The notes beneath the pieces are model-generated. The model was not told the DNA's origin. It ran no database searches and saw only the letters and a program-made list of their open reading frames with translations. A program made the position numbers and the translations under genes. From Cyathus striatus (lineage: Eukaryota > Basidiomycota > Agaricomycetes > Agaricales > Nidulariaceae): a stretch of DNA of 64,000 nt. Positions 45,133 through 57,149 of this stretch are shown piece by piece (position 1 is the first letter of the stretch; every line of letters begins with the position of its first letter). The stretch covers positions 6,076,001-6,140,000 of the forward strand of contig JAOVFP010000001.1 in NCBI GenBank assembly GCA_025738555.1, written 5' to 3'.

Positions 45133-46319
45133 ATGGCAACAACACTATTACTCCTATCTGATTCATGGCCTCCATGTTGGGACTACTCGGATCTTCTGAT
45201 AGTAATCATCTGATAGTTGCTAACCTGCGTATCACAGCAGCTAAATAAATAATCAGTCGCATTCCCTTCAATGCCAGACAATTATTACAGTCTTGCAGCC
45301 TACGCATGGAGATCATCCTATAAGATTCATCCCAATTCTTAGAACATTTTAAATGACTTAGCTTTCACGATTCAGCCACTGATTTTTATTCAAAATTTTT
45401 GCTTGACGTATGAAAATATAGAATGGAAGGAGCTGGGACATTCATACATACTGCATTCATTACCTACTTAAACTGGCATACGTACACTCAGTGAATTCAG
45501 GTTACTTTCCCCTCATTTCAATTCGTATCATACTTCACTAGAACTGGAGGAAAGAAATTAGAACATAGAAAGATTTGAGTAGCAGTCTGACTGATTTCAA
45601 GTGATTATAATATTATTATTGGATATATGGAGCACCTATCGAGTTTCTCAGCACCGAACGAACCCATTAACGAATTCAGCCGCACACTGCTCTTGTATAT
45701 TTACATTTACTTCAAAGTTACTTGTACATTATTTACATTTTTCCGAGTAATTTAGCATTTTGTACTTGCATTGCTAACTTTAATCACAATCTCGTCGCTC
45801 TTCTGATAATATCATGAGTCGCAGCTTACAAAATGATTCTACATTCCCACACAAATGTGTCGCTACGTGATGATGTGCTGTTGGTTGCGATGGTGGTTGG
45901 ATCAAAGTTGGATCATCCCAGATGATCTGATCGTTCCCATCAGCATCTTAGATAAGCAAACATTATTAGAATATTTTGTAGAAACTTCTCCGAAGAACAT
46001 GTAAAATATTTTGTGGTGAAACATTTCCAAAATACTACTTAAAAATGAAAATAAATTAACAAAAAATTTGGAAACATTTAAAGTTGGACTTTTCAAGATA
46101 TTATGCCATTGAGTAACTGTTTTATATTTTCTAAATATTCTAAATAATTAAGTACTTTCTTAAATGCTCTCACCCGCAGAATGTTTATAATATATATGTG
46201 ATATTAGTTGGACAATTATTCTATAGGATATGTTAAATATTAAAGCAATATTGTAGAGATTAATACATGTCATATCATATGTATATTTTACAAATATTTG
46301 GTAGAAGGATAAGTCAGGT
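45133..46319. other. AT-rich, no gene recognised
   Basis: No open frame with a recognisable motif was found. AT content rises sharply towards 46000-46280. Confidence 0.35.
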
Positions 46320-46480
46320 CTGCCCATTGTGATAGTGGAATTCATGTGCATTTCATATGCAGTGCATATAACTACATGTATTCCACATGTATTACACATT
46401 CATAATTGAATTACGGTGCTCAGTGTATTGCATATGGAATACTTGCAAGTATTACACTTGTTGCTTACTAAGTATAATAA
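46320..46480. repeat. Left palindromic subterminal block of the KDZ-type element
   Basis: Words such as GGAATTCATGTGCATTTCAT, ATGCAGTGCATATAAC and TGTATTCCACATGTATTACA are clustered, self-complementary motifs (ATTCATGTG, CCACATG). A similar cluster lies at 52810-53100. The pair brackets the genes between them. The exact ends of the element are not visible. Confidence 0.4.
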
Positions 46481-46499
46481 AAAAGAAATTGAATGTGAA

Positions 46500-47620
46500 A
46501 ATCTGTCCACAGTGGTAAACCAGCACTTACCACCAGCACTCACCACCAGCACTCACCACACCAGCCATCACCACACCAACACTCACCACACCACTCTCCA
46601 GGTGCTCACTGCTCAGCACCTGCTCCCTCCCTCCTTCCCTCCCTCCTTCCCTCCCTCCTCCCCTCCTCATCCATTCCTCCCTCCAGACCCTCTACACTCA
46701 TCCCCACCCTGTGTGTAGAAGGCAACAATGCCACTGGCAAGAGCAGGTGTCAACACCATGTTGCCTGTCCCCTTCCCCTCTGTGTTGCAACAACCACCCA
46801 CAGCTCCCACCCACTCCCACCCTCTCCCATTGCATCAACAATGCTGACACACCATCAGCAACACCTTGTCACCCACCTCAAGTCACCTCAACATTCATGT
46901 CCCACACTGCAACTCCTGTCCCTCAAGATCTGCAGCAATGTGGCATCAACATCATTGCTCACTAGGTATGCCACCTCTTTCCCCTTACTGTCCTGCTGTC
47001 TTGTGTTCCTGCAACATTGTCTATGTTTTATAGATGCCCAACCTCACTCGACAACAATGTCATCACATTGGCAATGGTGCCATGTCATTTGGCCGTTTCT
47101 CAAAGGTGGCAGGGCCACATCACCTGCCCCTCCTCTCCTTGCCAGCACATCACCTCGGCAATAGTACCAAGGTGTTTGCTATTTCTCAAAGACAGTAGCA
47201 CCACATCACCTGCCCCTCCTCTTCTTGATGACAGTGCCATGTCATTAGGCCACTCCTCCCCTGTTCACGGAGATGGTGATGCCACATCACCTGCCCCCTC
47301 TCTCGTCTTCCTCTCCCTCTACTTCATGTCAGCAATAGTACCATCTAGCTGCCCTCCACTGTTTCATGAAGATGGCGATGCCACACCACCTGCCCACCCC
47401 TCTCTTCCCCCTATGTATCTCCAGTGGCACCAAGGCTGTCACCCTGTCTCCCACAACCACCACACCTCCTTTCTCCCTCTCAACCAAGTGACCACCATCA
47501 TTCACACATTGCCAAGCCCACATCCACCACCGCCACCCTGTCACCACCCCATCACCACCACCTCACAATCTCCATTCTACTGCCTTACCTTCCACCACCA
47601 TGCTTTGAGAGGGCAGCAAG
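46500..47620. other. CACCA-rich low-complexity region
   Basis: Repeats of CACTCACCACCAG and CACACCA, a CTCCCTCCTTCCCTCC tract (46622-46665) and about three related segments containing CACATCACCTGCCCCTCCTC (near 47128, 47202 and 47284). The open frames encode P, S, T and H and have no motif. The sequence is almost free of CpG. Confidence 0.5.
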
Positions 47621-47623
47621 GGG

Positions 47624-48240
47624 AAGAACAGTAAGGGGGAGAACAGTGAAGGGGAGGAGAGAACAAAGGGGGGGGAGCAACAAGGGAGGAGAACAGCAAG
47701 GGGAGGGGGAGGAAAGTGAGGAGAGAAGAGAGAGGAGAGCAAGGAGAGAGGAGGGCAAGGAGAGAGGAGAGTGAGAGGGGAGAAAAGTGATGGGAGAGGA
47801 AAGCGAGGGGGACGAGAGTGAAGGAGGAGTAGAGCAAGAGGGGAGGAAAGCAATGGGAGAGGAAAGTGAGGGGGAGGAGAGCATGGGGGTGGAGAGCAAA
47901 GGGGGAGTAGAGCATGGGGGAAGGAGAGTGAAGGGGGAGGAGAGTGTGGGGGGAGGAGGGCAGGGCAGAAGGAGAACAAGGCAGAAGGAGAACAAGGCAG
48001 AAGGAGAACAAGGTGGAAGGAGAGGAGAGCAAGGGAGGAGGAGAGCAAGGGAGGAGGAGAGTGAGGGAGGAGGGGAGCAAGGGAGGAGGAGAGTGAGGTG
48101 GGAGGAAAGCAGGGGGGGATGAAGCTGGAGGAAAGTGGGAGAGGAAAGTGAGGCTGGAGAACAGCAAGAGAGGAAGAGAGCAAGGCAGGATAAAAGTGGG
48201 GGGGACAACAGTGAGGGGAGAGGAGAGTGAGGGAGTCCTC
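47624..48240 (+). repeat. 600-base purine (G/A) tract
   Basis: Nearly every base from 47630 to 48230 on the plus strand is G or A, in units such as GGAGGAGAGCAAGGG and GGGGGAGGAGAGTG. Long open frames on both strands follow from this composition only: the plus strand gives E/G/R-rich peptides and the minus strand gives S/P/L-rich ones. Confidence 0.8.
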
Positions 48241-48614
48241 TTCCTCTTCCTCCTCTTCTACTGCTGCTACCACTGCTGTCATCTTGTTGGGCATTGAGCA
48301 GTGGCTATTTTTTAATAGTAGTTTAGTTATACATGTATATTTGTATACCAATATAATTTTAGTCTTATAACTATGATTTGCAAGAACATAAAATGTAGAG
48401 ACCTTAATTTATATTGATAAATGCACTGCATTTGTGCTACATCACTGAAGTGTGATGGGCTGCCAATGAGTTTGAAATGACATGGAGCACTGGTGAACAT
48501 GGTTCATGTCACTCTCACAAATGGCATGCCATATCTGATCATTGCTCATCAATGATCCCACAGTCTCTGCTCTAATCACAACCACCACCTATCCACCTAT
48601 CTACACCACAACCA

Positions 48615-50514
48615 ATGTTGAGCAACACTGCCAATACTGCCAACACTGACAATACTGGCATTCAGGTTTCCCCACCTTGTTCTTGCAGTGGGAAACCTCA
48701 AGACCCAGACCTTTTCAACCATAAATCTCACAAGCACACTCAGTCCACTGTTGATACCACACAAGAGCCTGCTACCAAGAAGCCAGCAGTAGAAGAAACC
48801 AGTGATACTGTACAATCTGGTAGAGGTGGAAAAAGTGTGCAGGGTAGGAAACAGAAAGGGAAGCAAGCAGTACAGGGAAGGTTCATTGTCTGTTCATGTA
48901 CTCCCCAGCTCTCACTGTCTCACTGTTTTCAACATTTAGGATAACATCTGCCAACAAAAATGAGATGGATGAAGCTGCTAAGGCTACAGCTGAGAAACAG
49001 ATTGCAGTGTGAGTAACACTCTTTATTCTTTGTTATGTGACATCATTGACACCATTACTTACAATTTTACAGTGCCATGAAGTACTTGAAAGATGCACAT
49101 GTGTCTGTTGCTCCACCCAAGGCTACAAAGTCTGCAGTTAAACCTAAACCTAAGGCTACTGAGTCCACAGCTAAGCCAAAAGTTCCCACTCCAGCTGAGA
49201 GTCCTGCTTCAAGCCAAACACCTTCCAAGATTGATGATAATATTAACACAATCGAAGAAGGAGATGACAGTAAAGTGGTAACTGAGGAGGAAGGTCCTGG
49301 CACAGAGGATGATAAAGTTGAAGAGGAGGAGAGTGGGAAGAGCAGTGAAGCAGATGAAGGAAGTGGGGAGTATGTTGATAGTGGTTTGGAGAGTGGAAGA
49401 GGAGAGAGTGAGGAAGGTGAGGAAAGTGAGGAAGATGAGGAAGGTGAGGAAGATGAGGAAGGTGTAGAACAGGAAGGGGAAGGGGAAATTGAAATAGAGG
49501 AAGGGGCAGTCTCTATTAAACAGAATGGGAAAGGGAAGGGAAGGGAAAATAAAGGGGGTAACAAGGATAAATATGAAAATATGGTTATCAGCAATCTCAC
49601 CACCCCAACAAAGAAAAGTGGTATGCAATAATTATTTTAAAAAATTATAGCTTATTCATTGTTTTCAGATATTGTTATGAGAAGCCCTAGTCCAGTATGG
49701 TCTAAAGAAATATTGCAAGGTTCATCTAAAGTTTCAGGTATATTTTAATTATTTTGGTTGAATAATTTCTTATAAATTAGTAGGAGGTATACTGTGTGGA
49801 AATGCAATTGGAAATATTGGCAACTGGGCAGATATAGCTGATCCTACTACTCCCTCTCGCTCACCAGTCAGTGGAACTGTACAACTGTACATGACCCAGG
49901 ATGAGCCAGACTTCAATCCTACTGAGCAATCTGGGATACCTCCAAAAACTATTTCAGTCCCATTTTCATATGAAATTGGTAATGTTTTGAAGGCAGTGGC
50001 AACACCTATATCACCTGTCAAAAGTGAGTGCTCATAAATTTATTGGTTAAAAATATGTTTATTAATGTAAGTTATAGACCAAAACTGACAAATGTACATG
50101 TATGATACTGCCAGTAAGGAATGGAATATTTTGGGGCGCTATTCAGTAGTTGATAAACAAGGTGAAGTGCACTGGAGTAGCAGGGATAATAAAAATATAG
50201 TTTATTTAGCTGCAGTATTTCTTTTAGTTATTGCATAAAATGTGTACTAACTTTCTTTTAGGCTAATCCAGTTTCCTCTTATCAGGGAAATTCTACCAGT
50301 GTTCCAAGTGCTCCAGCCACAGAGGTTAATAACAAGAGCTCTTCTGAGGAGTTTAATTACTTCACAGAGGACTTCATAACTTTCTGTGAAGTAAACACTG
50401 ATTTAATTGGTGTTGAAAAATGGGATATTTGTTTTGCTTGGAGGTTCCATAAGGAGATTGAAAGAGTTCATACTTTCATTCAAAATATGAAAGCTGATGA
50501 AAAGTTATGCTGTT
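48615..50514 (+). CDS. Acidic multi-exon protein of a KDZ-type element
   Basis: Exon 1 (MLSNTANTANTDNTGIQVSP) has PCSCSGKPQDPDLF and a basic patch. Later exons give AMKYLKDAHVSVAPPKATKS, a lysine/proline stretch, and then a long acidic run (about 49300-49500; EGEESEEDEEGEEDEEG). Next come short exons with RSPSPVWSKEILQGSSKVSG and LCGNAIGNIGNWADIADPTT, then NFNPTEQSGIPPKTISV-like sequence, KEWNILGRYSVVDKQGEVHW, and finally EDFITFCEVNTDLIGVEKWD to CFAWRFHKEIERVHTFIQNM. I do not recognise a catalytic domain. Position just before the CxC5/CxC6 gene suggests a partner protein of the same element, perhaps DNA-binding through its basic part. Exon borders are approximate; TGA at 50515 may be the true end. 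Confidence 0.5.
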
Positions 50515-52559
50515 ATTCACAATGACAAGCAATACAGAGTTACTGAATTTGCACCAAAGACAACAGCATCCTGAAAATGAATTTGAAAGAAAAAGTTTAA
50601 TCTCTGCTTGGATACGATCTTTAAGCTATGCAGTTATACATGAGCTTGGTGACAAATCAAAGCATCTCTTCAAAGACAGTGAAATAACACCTGGTTTCTG
50701 GAATGTTAATAATAAAAATGCAGTTGCTTTGAATCTTGGAAAGAAGCTAAACAAATTTAGTAAAATTCTGAAACTAACATCATATGATGATCATGGAAGA
50801 CTTGTTAAATATCTTAAACATGTTTCTCTCAATAAAATACAGCCTATAAAAATGATATGTCCAGCTTCTGTCAGTTGTGCTGGAAGTAAATGCAATAACA
50901 AAAATATTAAACTTTCATGAAAATATGAAGATATACCATGTGTAACATTGATCAGTAGGACTGAGATTAATAGTCATGCCTATATACTTTCTGGAATCTG
51001 CTCAAACTGTAAAACAATATATTATGCTGATCATGAGAGACACAAAATATCTTCAAATCCTGCTCAGAAAGTCTATCTTAATAATGCAAAGTACATAAAA
51101 ATTGGTAAAACTCTATGGGTTGATCACATATTCTCAAGATCTGTATTAAATGCAATCTATAGCTTTCATGCTTCTACATCTGCATTTGCTGAGTTTTTGA
51201 GTAATTCTTATGGATATACAAAAGAAGTTAGTCACAGACAGATTTGGTGTACATCTATAGAGGAGTCTTTGAGAACAGTAGCTGAACCCTCAAAATCAAA
51301 TTTTGTTACTGATGATGGCCTTGCAGTTAAAGACATTACAAGGAGTGCATATGATAAGCTTGGGTCCAATGGTAATATATATCCCACTACTGAGCATAGT
51401 TGCTCAGAATGTACACAAATACAAAACAACTGCAGATGTAATTCCTTCTGGAATTCATTCAGATCCAGCTTCCACTGCTCCTGAGCAGTCATTAGATACA
51501 AATGAAGAAAATTTTTCTCCAGTAAAAATGGTTGTTATTGATGGAGTCATAATGGGAACAACAGTGTGTTAATTTCTTTAATTTATATATTTACACTAAC
51601 ATGCATCTGTAGCATTGTGCTTGGGAAGGCTGTATTGCTGAGCTACAAAATCATTGAGGTGGAGTATTTTGTGGACTTCATACTATTATGTATGGTGCAA
51701 AATGCCATGTCAAAGGGTGCATATCCCAAAAAATTAAAGGTACACAGGCCTGTGAAACACATCAAAATTTATGGGACAAGCATAAGTCAAACTCAAGTTC
51801 ATCAGGATTGGCAGGTCTCTGAAGAGCTTTACAAACAAGAAATAGACAGCCATAGCAGCCAAGTACTACAAATAATGTATCTGCCCATGATGAACCTCAT
51901 GAAGAGCCAACAGAAAGACATAAGACATACTTTAAACCTTCAAAATCCTACTGTGTTGAAACTTTCTGTGCACCATGTGGAGTAGTAATTGCTTGGTCCA
52001 AATTTATGAAATCTGAGTCTCCTACAGAGATTTTGGGGTTTATAAATAATGTTTATCCAACACCAGAGTCTCACCCAGCATATTTTTGTATTGATAAAGC
52101 TTGTGTTGTATTGCACACTGTGGCAAATCAAGAAGAATATTGTGAATTACTAGAAACCAGTCAAATTGTTGTTGATAGCTATCATTATAATAACCATAAA
52201 GCCTCTGATAGGTTGTGTCAAGAATACTGTAACCCAGCACCACATGATGGATCAGCACCAAACTTGGTTGTTATTGACTATGATAATGATGGTACACCAT
52301 ATTACAAATGTGCTTTTAATACACAGGCAAGTAACTTATGTTTTTTGCATAACAATCAATATTTAATTAATTTATATAGGCATGTGAGCAGTTAAATGCA
52401 TGGCTTGCTGGATTTGAGTCTATTCTAAAGAGAATGACTCCATCAAACTTCAACTGGTTTTTACATACAGTACTTTTTTATCATACTCAATGTGTTCTTC
52501 AGAAGCATAGCAAAAAGTGGGTAAAGATTAGTGATGATATTGTAGAAGATGATGAGTAA
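50515..52559 (+). pseudogene. CxC5/CxC6 cysteine-cluster protein associated with KDZ transposons (several in-frame stops)
   Basis: The first part has KSLISAWIRSLSYAVIHELG, PGFWNVNNKNAVALNLGKKL and KHVSLNKIQPIKMICPASVS. It is followed by a CxC5-type cluster (CPASVSCAGSKC, CSNCKTIYYADHERH) and KYIKIGKTLWVDHIFSRSVL. After VVIDGVIMG comes a CxC6-type cluster (HCAWEGC, FCGLH, KCHVKGC, ACETH), then FCAPCGVVIAWSKFMKSESP, VDSYHYNNHKASDRLCQEYC, NPAPHDGSAPNLVVIDYD and ACEQLNAWLAGFESILKRMT. This is the family named for its link with Kyakuja-Dileera-Zisupton transposases. The KDZ nuclease itself is absent. Stops in frame: TGA 50918, 51655 and 51820, TAG 51853 (a Trp is expected there). An intron at 52327-52379 appears to use a GC donor. 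Confidence 0.8.
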
Positions 52560-52809
52560 ATACTAAATGCCTTTTGTATGCAACCCACTTTCCAAACCAG
52601 TCTCTTAATAGCTTCATTTCTACTTGCATGTAAAGTCATTATAAAACTGTAATTGATGTATATACTCCAGTCTCAAAACTAGTCAAGACTTCTTTCAGAT
52701 AAATTTAGCTATATAACATGTATATAGTATGTAACCCAGTTTATAAATAAGATTGTATTGGTGTATTTAGTTTAGTTTTTAAACCAATCTGTTCATGAAT
52801 TAATGTTTA
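52560..52809. other. AT-rich 3' flank
   Basis: Nothing coding here; probably the 3' untranslated part and flank of the CxC gene. Confidence 0.3.
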
Positions 52810-53100
52810 TATATTTTTCAGAGTTAATTTCACATGCAATACACCTGAATTTCATGTTAACTTAACCTTGAAGTTATGTGGCACAACATATTTAAATGCA
52901 TGTGGATTCCATGTGTAGTCCACATGGAATTCACATGGAAAAGTACACATGAAGTACACCTTAAGTACACCTTTCAACTGTTGTTTTCATCAAGTTATAA
53001 GAAAGGTGGAATCCATGTGTACTTTTTTCCAGATATGTGGATTCCATGTGGACTTCACATGGAAATGTGTACTACATGTGGAGTACATGTGTATAGGTGA
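52810..53100. repeat. Right palindromic subterminal block
   Basis: Repeated and inverted copies of CCATGTGGA/TCCACATGG occur, for example GTGGATTCCATGTGTAGTCC at 52910, TCCACATGGAATTCACATGG at 52919, and GTGGATTCCATGTGGACTTC at 53038. These match the word set of 46320-46480. Such subterminal repeats are usual transposase-binding sites in DNA transposons. Confidence 0.5.
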
Positions 53101-53288
53101 GTGTGCAGAAAGTACTGCTGAAATTCTTCCCTCATCACTCATTTTTGTGCATATCTGGCTTGAAGAAGTTGTAGTGTTTAGTAATTCAAATAGAATTTTC
53201 AAGTTGGTTTCCCTAAAAAACATGTATTAGTTAACTTATTTGAGGTGCATTATTTTTACAAGAAAGTGGCTCAAAATGTCATATTATA

Positions 53289-56200
53289 ATGTTTCCAATA
53301 GTTAGAAAGCAATTTGGATTTTTGAGCTTCCAAGGTTTTGTGCCTTATGTAATCACATCACATGACATATACACAAGCACTGTCTGTTTCGATATCCCAG
53401 AAACATCACAAACTGACAGAATTTCAGCACAGAAAACCATGAGAAGAAGGTCTACAAGCACAAAAAATCATTTGAACAATATTAAGAAAGTGATCTCACC
53501 AAAAGAACCAGAAAACAAGACCAAAAAACCACCTGGACAGTGGCAGGCAACTGTAGAAGATGTGTGCAATTCTGAAAACAAGAATTACATGTCTGATACT
53601 GGTGAGAACAACAGAAGAACTATGGAAGCATACACTAATATGCTAATTATAGATTCAGAATATTCAAATTCAGAACTCTCTGATTATGAGAGCAATGGAG
53701 AGCCAGATTTGGAAGAAGAAGCTGAGTTGCAAACTGAAGCAGATGTTCTTCACTTCTCAGCTATCCTTCAAGAAGCACAACTCATGGCAATAAGGGCACA
53801 ATGTGAAGCAGAAGAATTAAAGTCAAAGTGCAAGAGGCATTACTGTACCATTTTGACCAACTGTTCATTGATTTACGCTGTGATGACAATGAACAGTTTG
53901 ACCCTCTGTTCAAATGTCAGTGTGATGTGTGACAAATGGACATCTGTTCATCACTAAACAATTTTTAGCCAAAATTTTAACAAATAGTGACAATTTTATT
54001 TTATAATTATAATTATTTCCCTGTACCTCTGTTTGTTCCACAATGTGATGCATGATGAAAGGTATATTTGTTCATATTCATGGCATCATGTGATGTGTTA
54101 CTGAACAGTTGGTCAAAATGGTACAGTATACTGGCAATACTGTAAGAACAAAGCAGCATTGGGCTGCTAAACAATGCAAAATTAATGAGAGCAGGAAGCA
54201 GCCATTTATCTCACACTTCTTCAAGAAGACTGTCAATATTGAACAAGGGAGCACCAGGGATAGCAATGAAGCAGAAGATAGGGATGAAACTGAAAGCAGA
54301 CAGGAGAATGTTGAGCAGCAATATGCCCAGACAATTGAAGCTGAGATTGAGGAGGGAGTGCAAAGGGCTCTATCTGCTGATTCTGATAGTGAGATTGTGA
54401 GTACACAAATGATATAATAAAGTTCAAGTGCTAACTGTGGCATTAGATCTGCACAAGTAACACTAACATAAGCCAGACCATGACAGAGGAAAAAACAGTA
54501 GAGCATGTTGCTGCCAAAACCCATGTTGCACAACTTCTTGAAGATATGCAAAGACATCAAGAACTGCCACCTGATACAAGCCCTGTAACAAATAGTGAAA
54601 CATTTCTGCAAATGTTCAGCCTCAAAAACAGTGCTGCTCTTTTAGATGCCAAACTAAAGCTTACTGCAAAATGTAAAGACAAAAATCTTGACATCTTCTT
54701 TCAAAAGCGAATTGTATCAATGGTGGGCACATTAAACCTCTTTCTCAATTCAGATCTAACCTATACATGGAGAGAAGCATCATTAGTTGCTGCAAAAGCA
54801 ACAGGACATGAACATTACCATGCTCATAACCTACACACCTGGATTGCAAATTATATTAATAGCAGAAAACTTCCACTTCATCACTATGGGCTACAAAATA
54901 TGTCAATCTTGGATGATGAAGACTTTGCACATGACCTTCAAATGCATCTTCTTGAGGTTGCAAAGAAAGGATACATTTGTGCTCAACATATTGTTGAGTA
55001 CATCACCACACCAGATATACAGCAGTGCCTGGGTACAAGAGCAAGGGGAATCACAGAGAAGACAGCATGGTTCTGGCTGAAGAAGATGAGGTGGCAGTAT
55101 GGAAAAAAATTGAATGGGATGTATGTTGATGGGCATGAGAGGGAGGATATCATCAAGTACTGAGAAGCATTCTGTAAATGCTGGAAAGAATACAAGAAGA
55201 GGTTTTACATCTTTGACAATGATGGGAATCTCACCTCAATTCCACTTCAGGATCAGCAGCACCAGTTGTATCTCATAACACATGATGAGTCAATGTTCTA
55301 TGCAAATGATTGGAGAAAAGTAGTCTGGACACATCCCTCCATCAAGCCAGTTGCAGAACCAAAGGGTGATGGTGTGTCATTGATGATATCTGAATTTCTT
55401 ATACTGGAATGGGGTCATCTTACATTTGAAGACAAGTAAGTTCTAGTTTATTATAAATATAAGACAAACTCACCTCTACATTTCATAGAGAAGCTCAGGT
55501 TGTTTTCAAGGCAGGAAAAAATTGGGATGGGTATTTTGCTTCTGAGCAATTACTAGAGCAAGTAAAAAATGCCATTAGCATTTTTGAAGCAACAACAAAT
55601 GGAATTGGGACAGCACTCTTTATGTTTGACAATGCACCTAGTCACCAAAAACAAGCTCCAGATGCATTATCAGCTCATAAGATGGTGAAGCAACCACATT
55701 GTACCTGGTGTCATCACAAAAATGGCCCAAAAATGTGCTCCACCACATTTGGATCAGATAACATCCACCAGGACTTGTACTTCCCCCAAAGTCATCCATC
55801 CATGCCAGGATGGTTCAAGGGAATGGAGAATATAATCAAAGAGAGAGAACTCTGGCCAGAAAGGGGTGGGCTGCAAGCTGAGTGTGAGGGGTTCAAGTGT
55901 GAGGAAGGCAGAACTGATTGTTGCTGTTGACGACTTCTTTTTCCCAGCCTGATTTTATCAATCAGAAATCACAGCTTAAAGAATACATAACATCATGCAG
56001 GCACATTTGTGACTTTTACCCAGAATATCACTGTGAACTTAATTTCATTGAACAATACTGGGGAGCTGCAAAATTATGATACCAAAACTCTCTGAGAACA
56101 TCTGAAATCAATGCAATGGAATGAAATGTTCTTGTATGTCTTGATGATGTCCCTCAAATTTAAATCTTAAGGTAAATCAATCTACTTCTAAATAGCTTCC

Positions 56201-56375
56201 TATTGTTAATTTCAGCATTTAGATATGCAAATAGAGCTGCTCATTTTATAGACTCATACCACCAGGGCCTGAAGCAGCTTGGGCTAACAAAATGTACAAT
56301 GGACATCAGGTGCTACCTCCTTCTATGGCAGCTGAACTGAAAGCTTCATATCTTAAGTATATAACTACTATTTAG
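53289..56375 (+). pseudogene. IS630/mariner-like DDE transposase, split by a MITE and several TGAs
   Basis: The N-terminal part (53289-53840) is charged (RRSTSTKNHLNNIKKVISPK; acidic coiled coil to 53840). The frame continues after the MITE with YTGNTVRTKQHWAAKQCKIN. The body has TWREASLVAAKATGHEHYHA, RGITEKTAWFWLKKMRWQYG (helix-turn-helix-like) and DGHERED, followed by the catalytic signatures LITHDESMFYANDWRKV (first Asp), ALFMFDNAPSHQKQAPDALS (second Asp) and YHCELNFIEQYWGAAK (Glu). The end reads RYANRAAHFIDSYHQGL and, after a one-base shift, NKMYNGHQVLPPSMAAELKA. The THDES/FDN.PSH/ELNFIE.YWG triad is of the DDE_3/IS630-Tc1-mariner type common in mushrooms. TGA codons at 55161, 55928, 56077 and 56122 each stand where Arg is expected, so the gene is dead. 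Confidence 0.8.
53843..54126. mobile_element. 284-bp MITE with 25-bp perfect inverted repeats and TA duplication
   Basis: Both ends start CTGTACCATTTTGACCAACT and match perfectly over 25 bases (53843-53867 and, inverted, 54102-54126). TA stands outside each end (53841-53842 and 54127-54128). The inside is AT-rich without a gene. Its insertion splits the transposase frame exactly; taking the element plus one TA away leaves the frame in phase. Confidence 0.92.
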
Positions 56376-56647
56376 ATAGAATACTCTATATTAATACTCT
56401 AGCTAATCTACAGTATGAGTGTGGCATCTACCCAGCTTGCCTGGAGATCAAAACTTTTTGGATTTTTTCGAACAGCAGATTTCGTGCCTCTTGGCATTTA
56501 CATAATTGGCTTACATAAGAGTGTCGAAACCATCTGTAATCTACCTTAGTATTGACAATTGTCATTATCATGTCCAATCTTTGGAATAGGGTGATAGAAG
56601 GTGTAAATAAGTGAGGTCCAGTCAGACATTAGATGCTCTATTGAATG
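56376..56647. other. Spacer
   Basis: No terminal repeat for the transposase element was found here. No gene was recognised. Confidence 0.3.
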
Positions 56648-57149
56648 TTAATTATCTTTCATTTCAGGGAGTTGTAACATACTTCTTTCATCCTCTGGTG
56701 ACTCAACAACCTCCTCTTCCTCACTATCATCAGACAACTCTATAGTTGTCCTATTGTGCACAATAGGTGCTGTCTGTGTCTCAGGTACTGGTACTGGTTG
56801 AATAATAGTAGGTACCATTGCCTGCTGAATAATAGATTGTAAGTTATGTCTACTTCTATATAAACAAATGACTACTGACCTCATTAGCAGCCTGTACTGA
56901 GGGACCCTTCACTGTGTCTTGATGCCATCCAGAAGGGGTAAATCCCTTAGGCTTCTTCTTTGGTGGCTCATCCTGTTGAGTGGGTCAGTGCTTGTTTAAG
57001 TATAATTGGTAAATTGTCATGTATGAGCTCACATTATTGCCACTGGGTTTCTTGCCTTGCTTTTTTGGAGCTAAAGATGCTATTGCCTCTGCTGCTCCTT
57101 CCTTTGGTACTGGAGCACATTCTGAGCATCTTGCCATACTGTCTGCCAT
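56648..57149 (-). CDS. Small three-exon protein, unknown, possibly transposon-borne
   Basis: Exon 1 starts at 57149 (MADSMARCSECAPVPKEGAA) and ends AAEAIASLAPKKQGKKPSGN before a GTGAGC donor. Exon 2 reads EPPKKKPKGFTPSGWHQDTV and ends QAANE at a GTCAGT donor. Exon 3 starts QAMVPTIIQPVPVPETQTAP, includes TTIELSDDSEEEEVVESPED and stops at 56648. It has basic lysine clusters, an acidic tail and no stop in the frame. There is a CSEC pair but no complete zinc motif. It lies between two transposon remnants and may belong to one of them; I cannot give a function. Confidence 0.5.

Noticed and set aside
47563..48351. Frames of 196-262 codons on the minus strand rich in Ser, Pro and Leu, and the E/G/R-rich frame on the plus strand.
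   Set aside because: They are produced by the purine tract; no other support.
49067..49628. Minus-strand frames of 139-178 codons.
   Set aside because: They are shadows of the acidic plus-strand exon (GAA/GAG codons read backwards as TTC/CTC).
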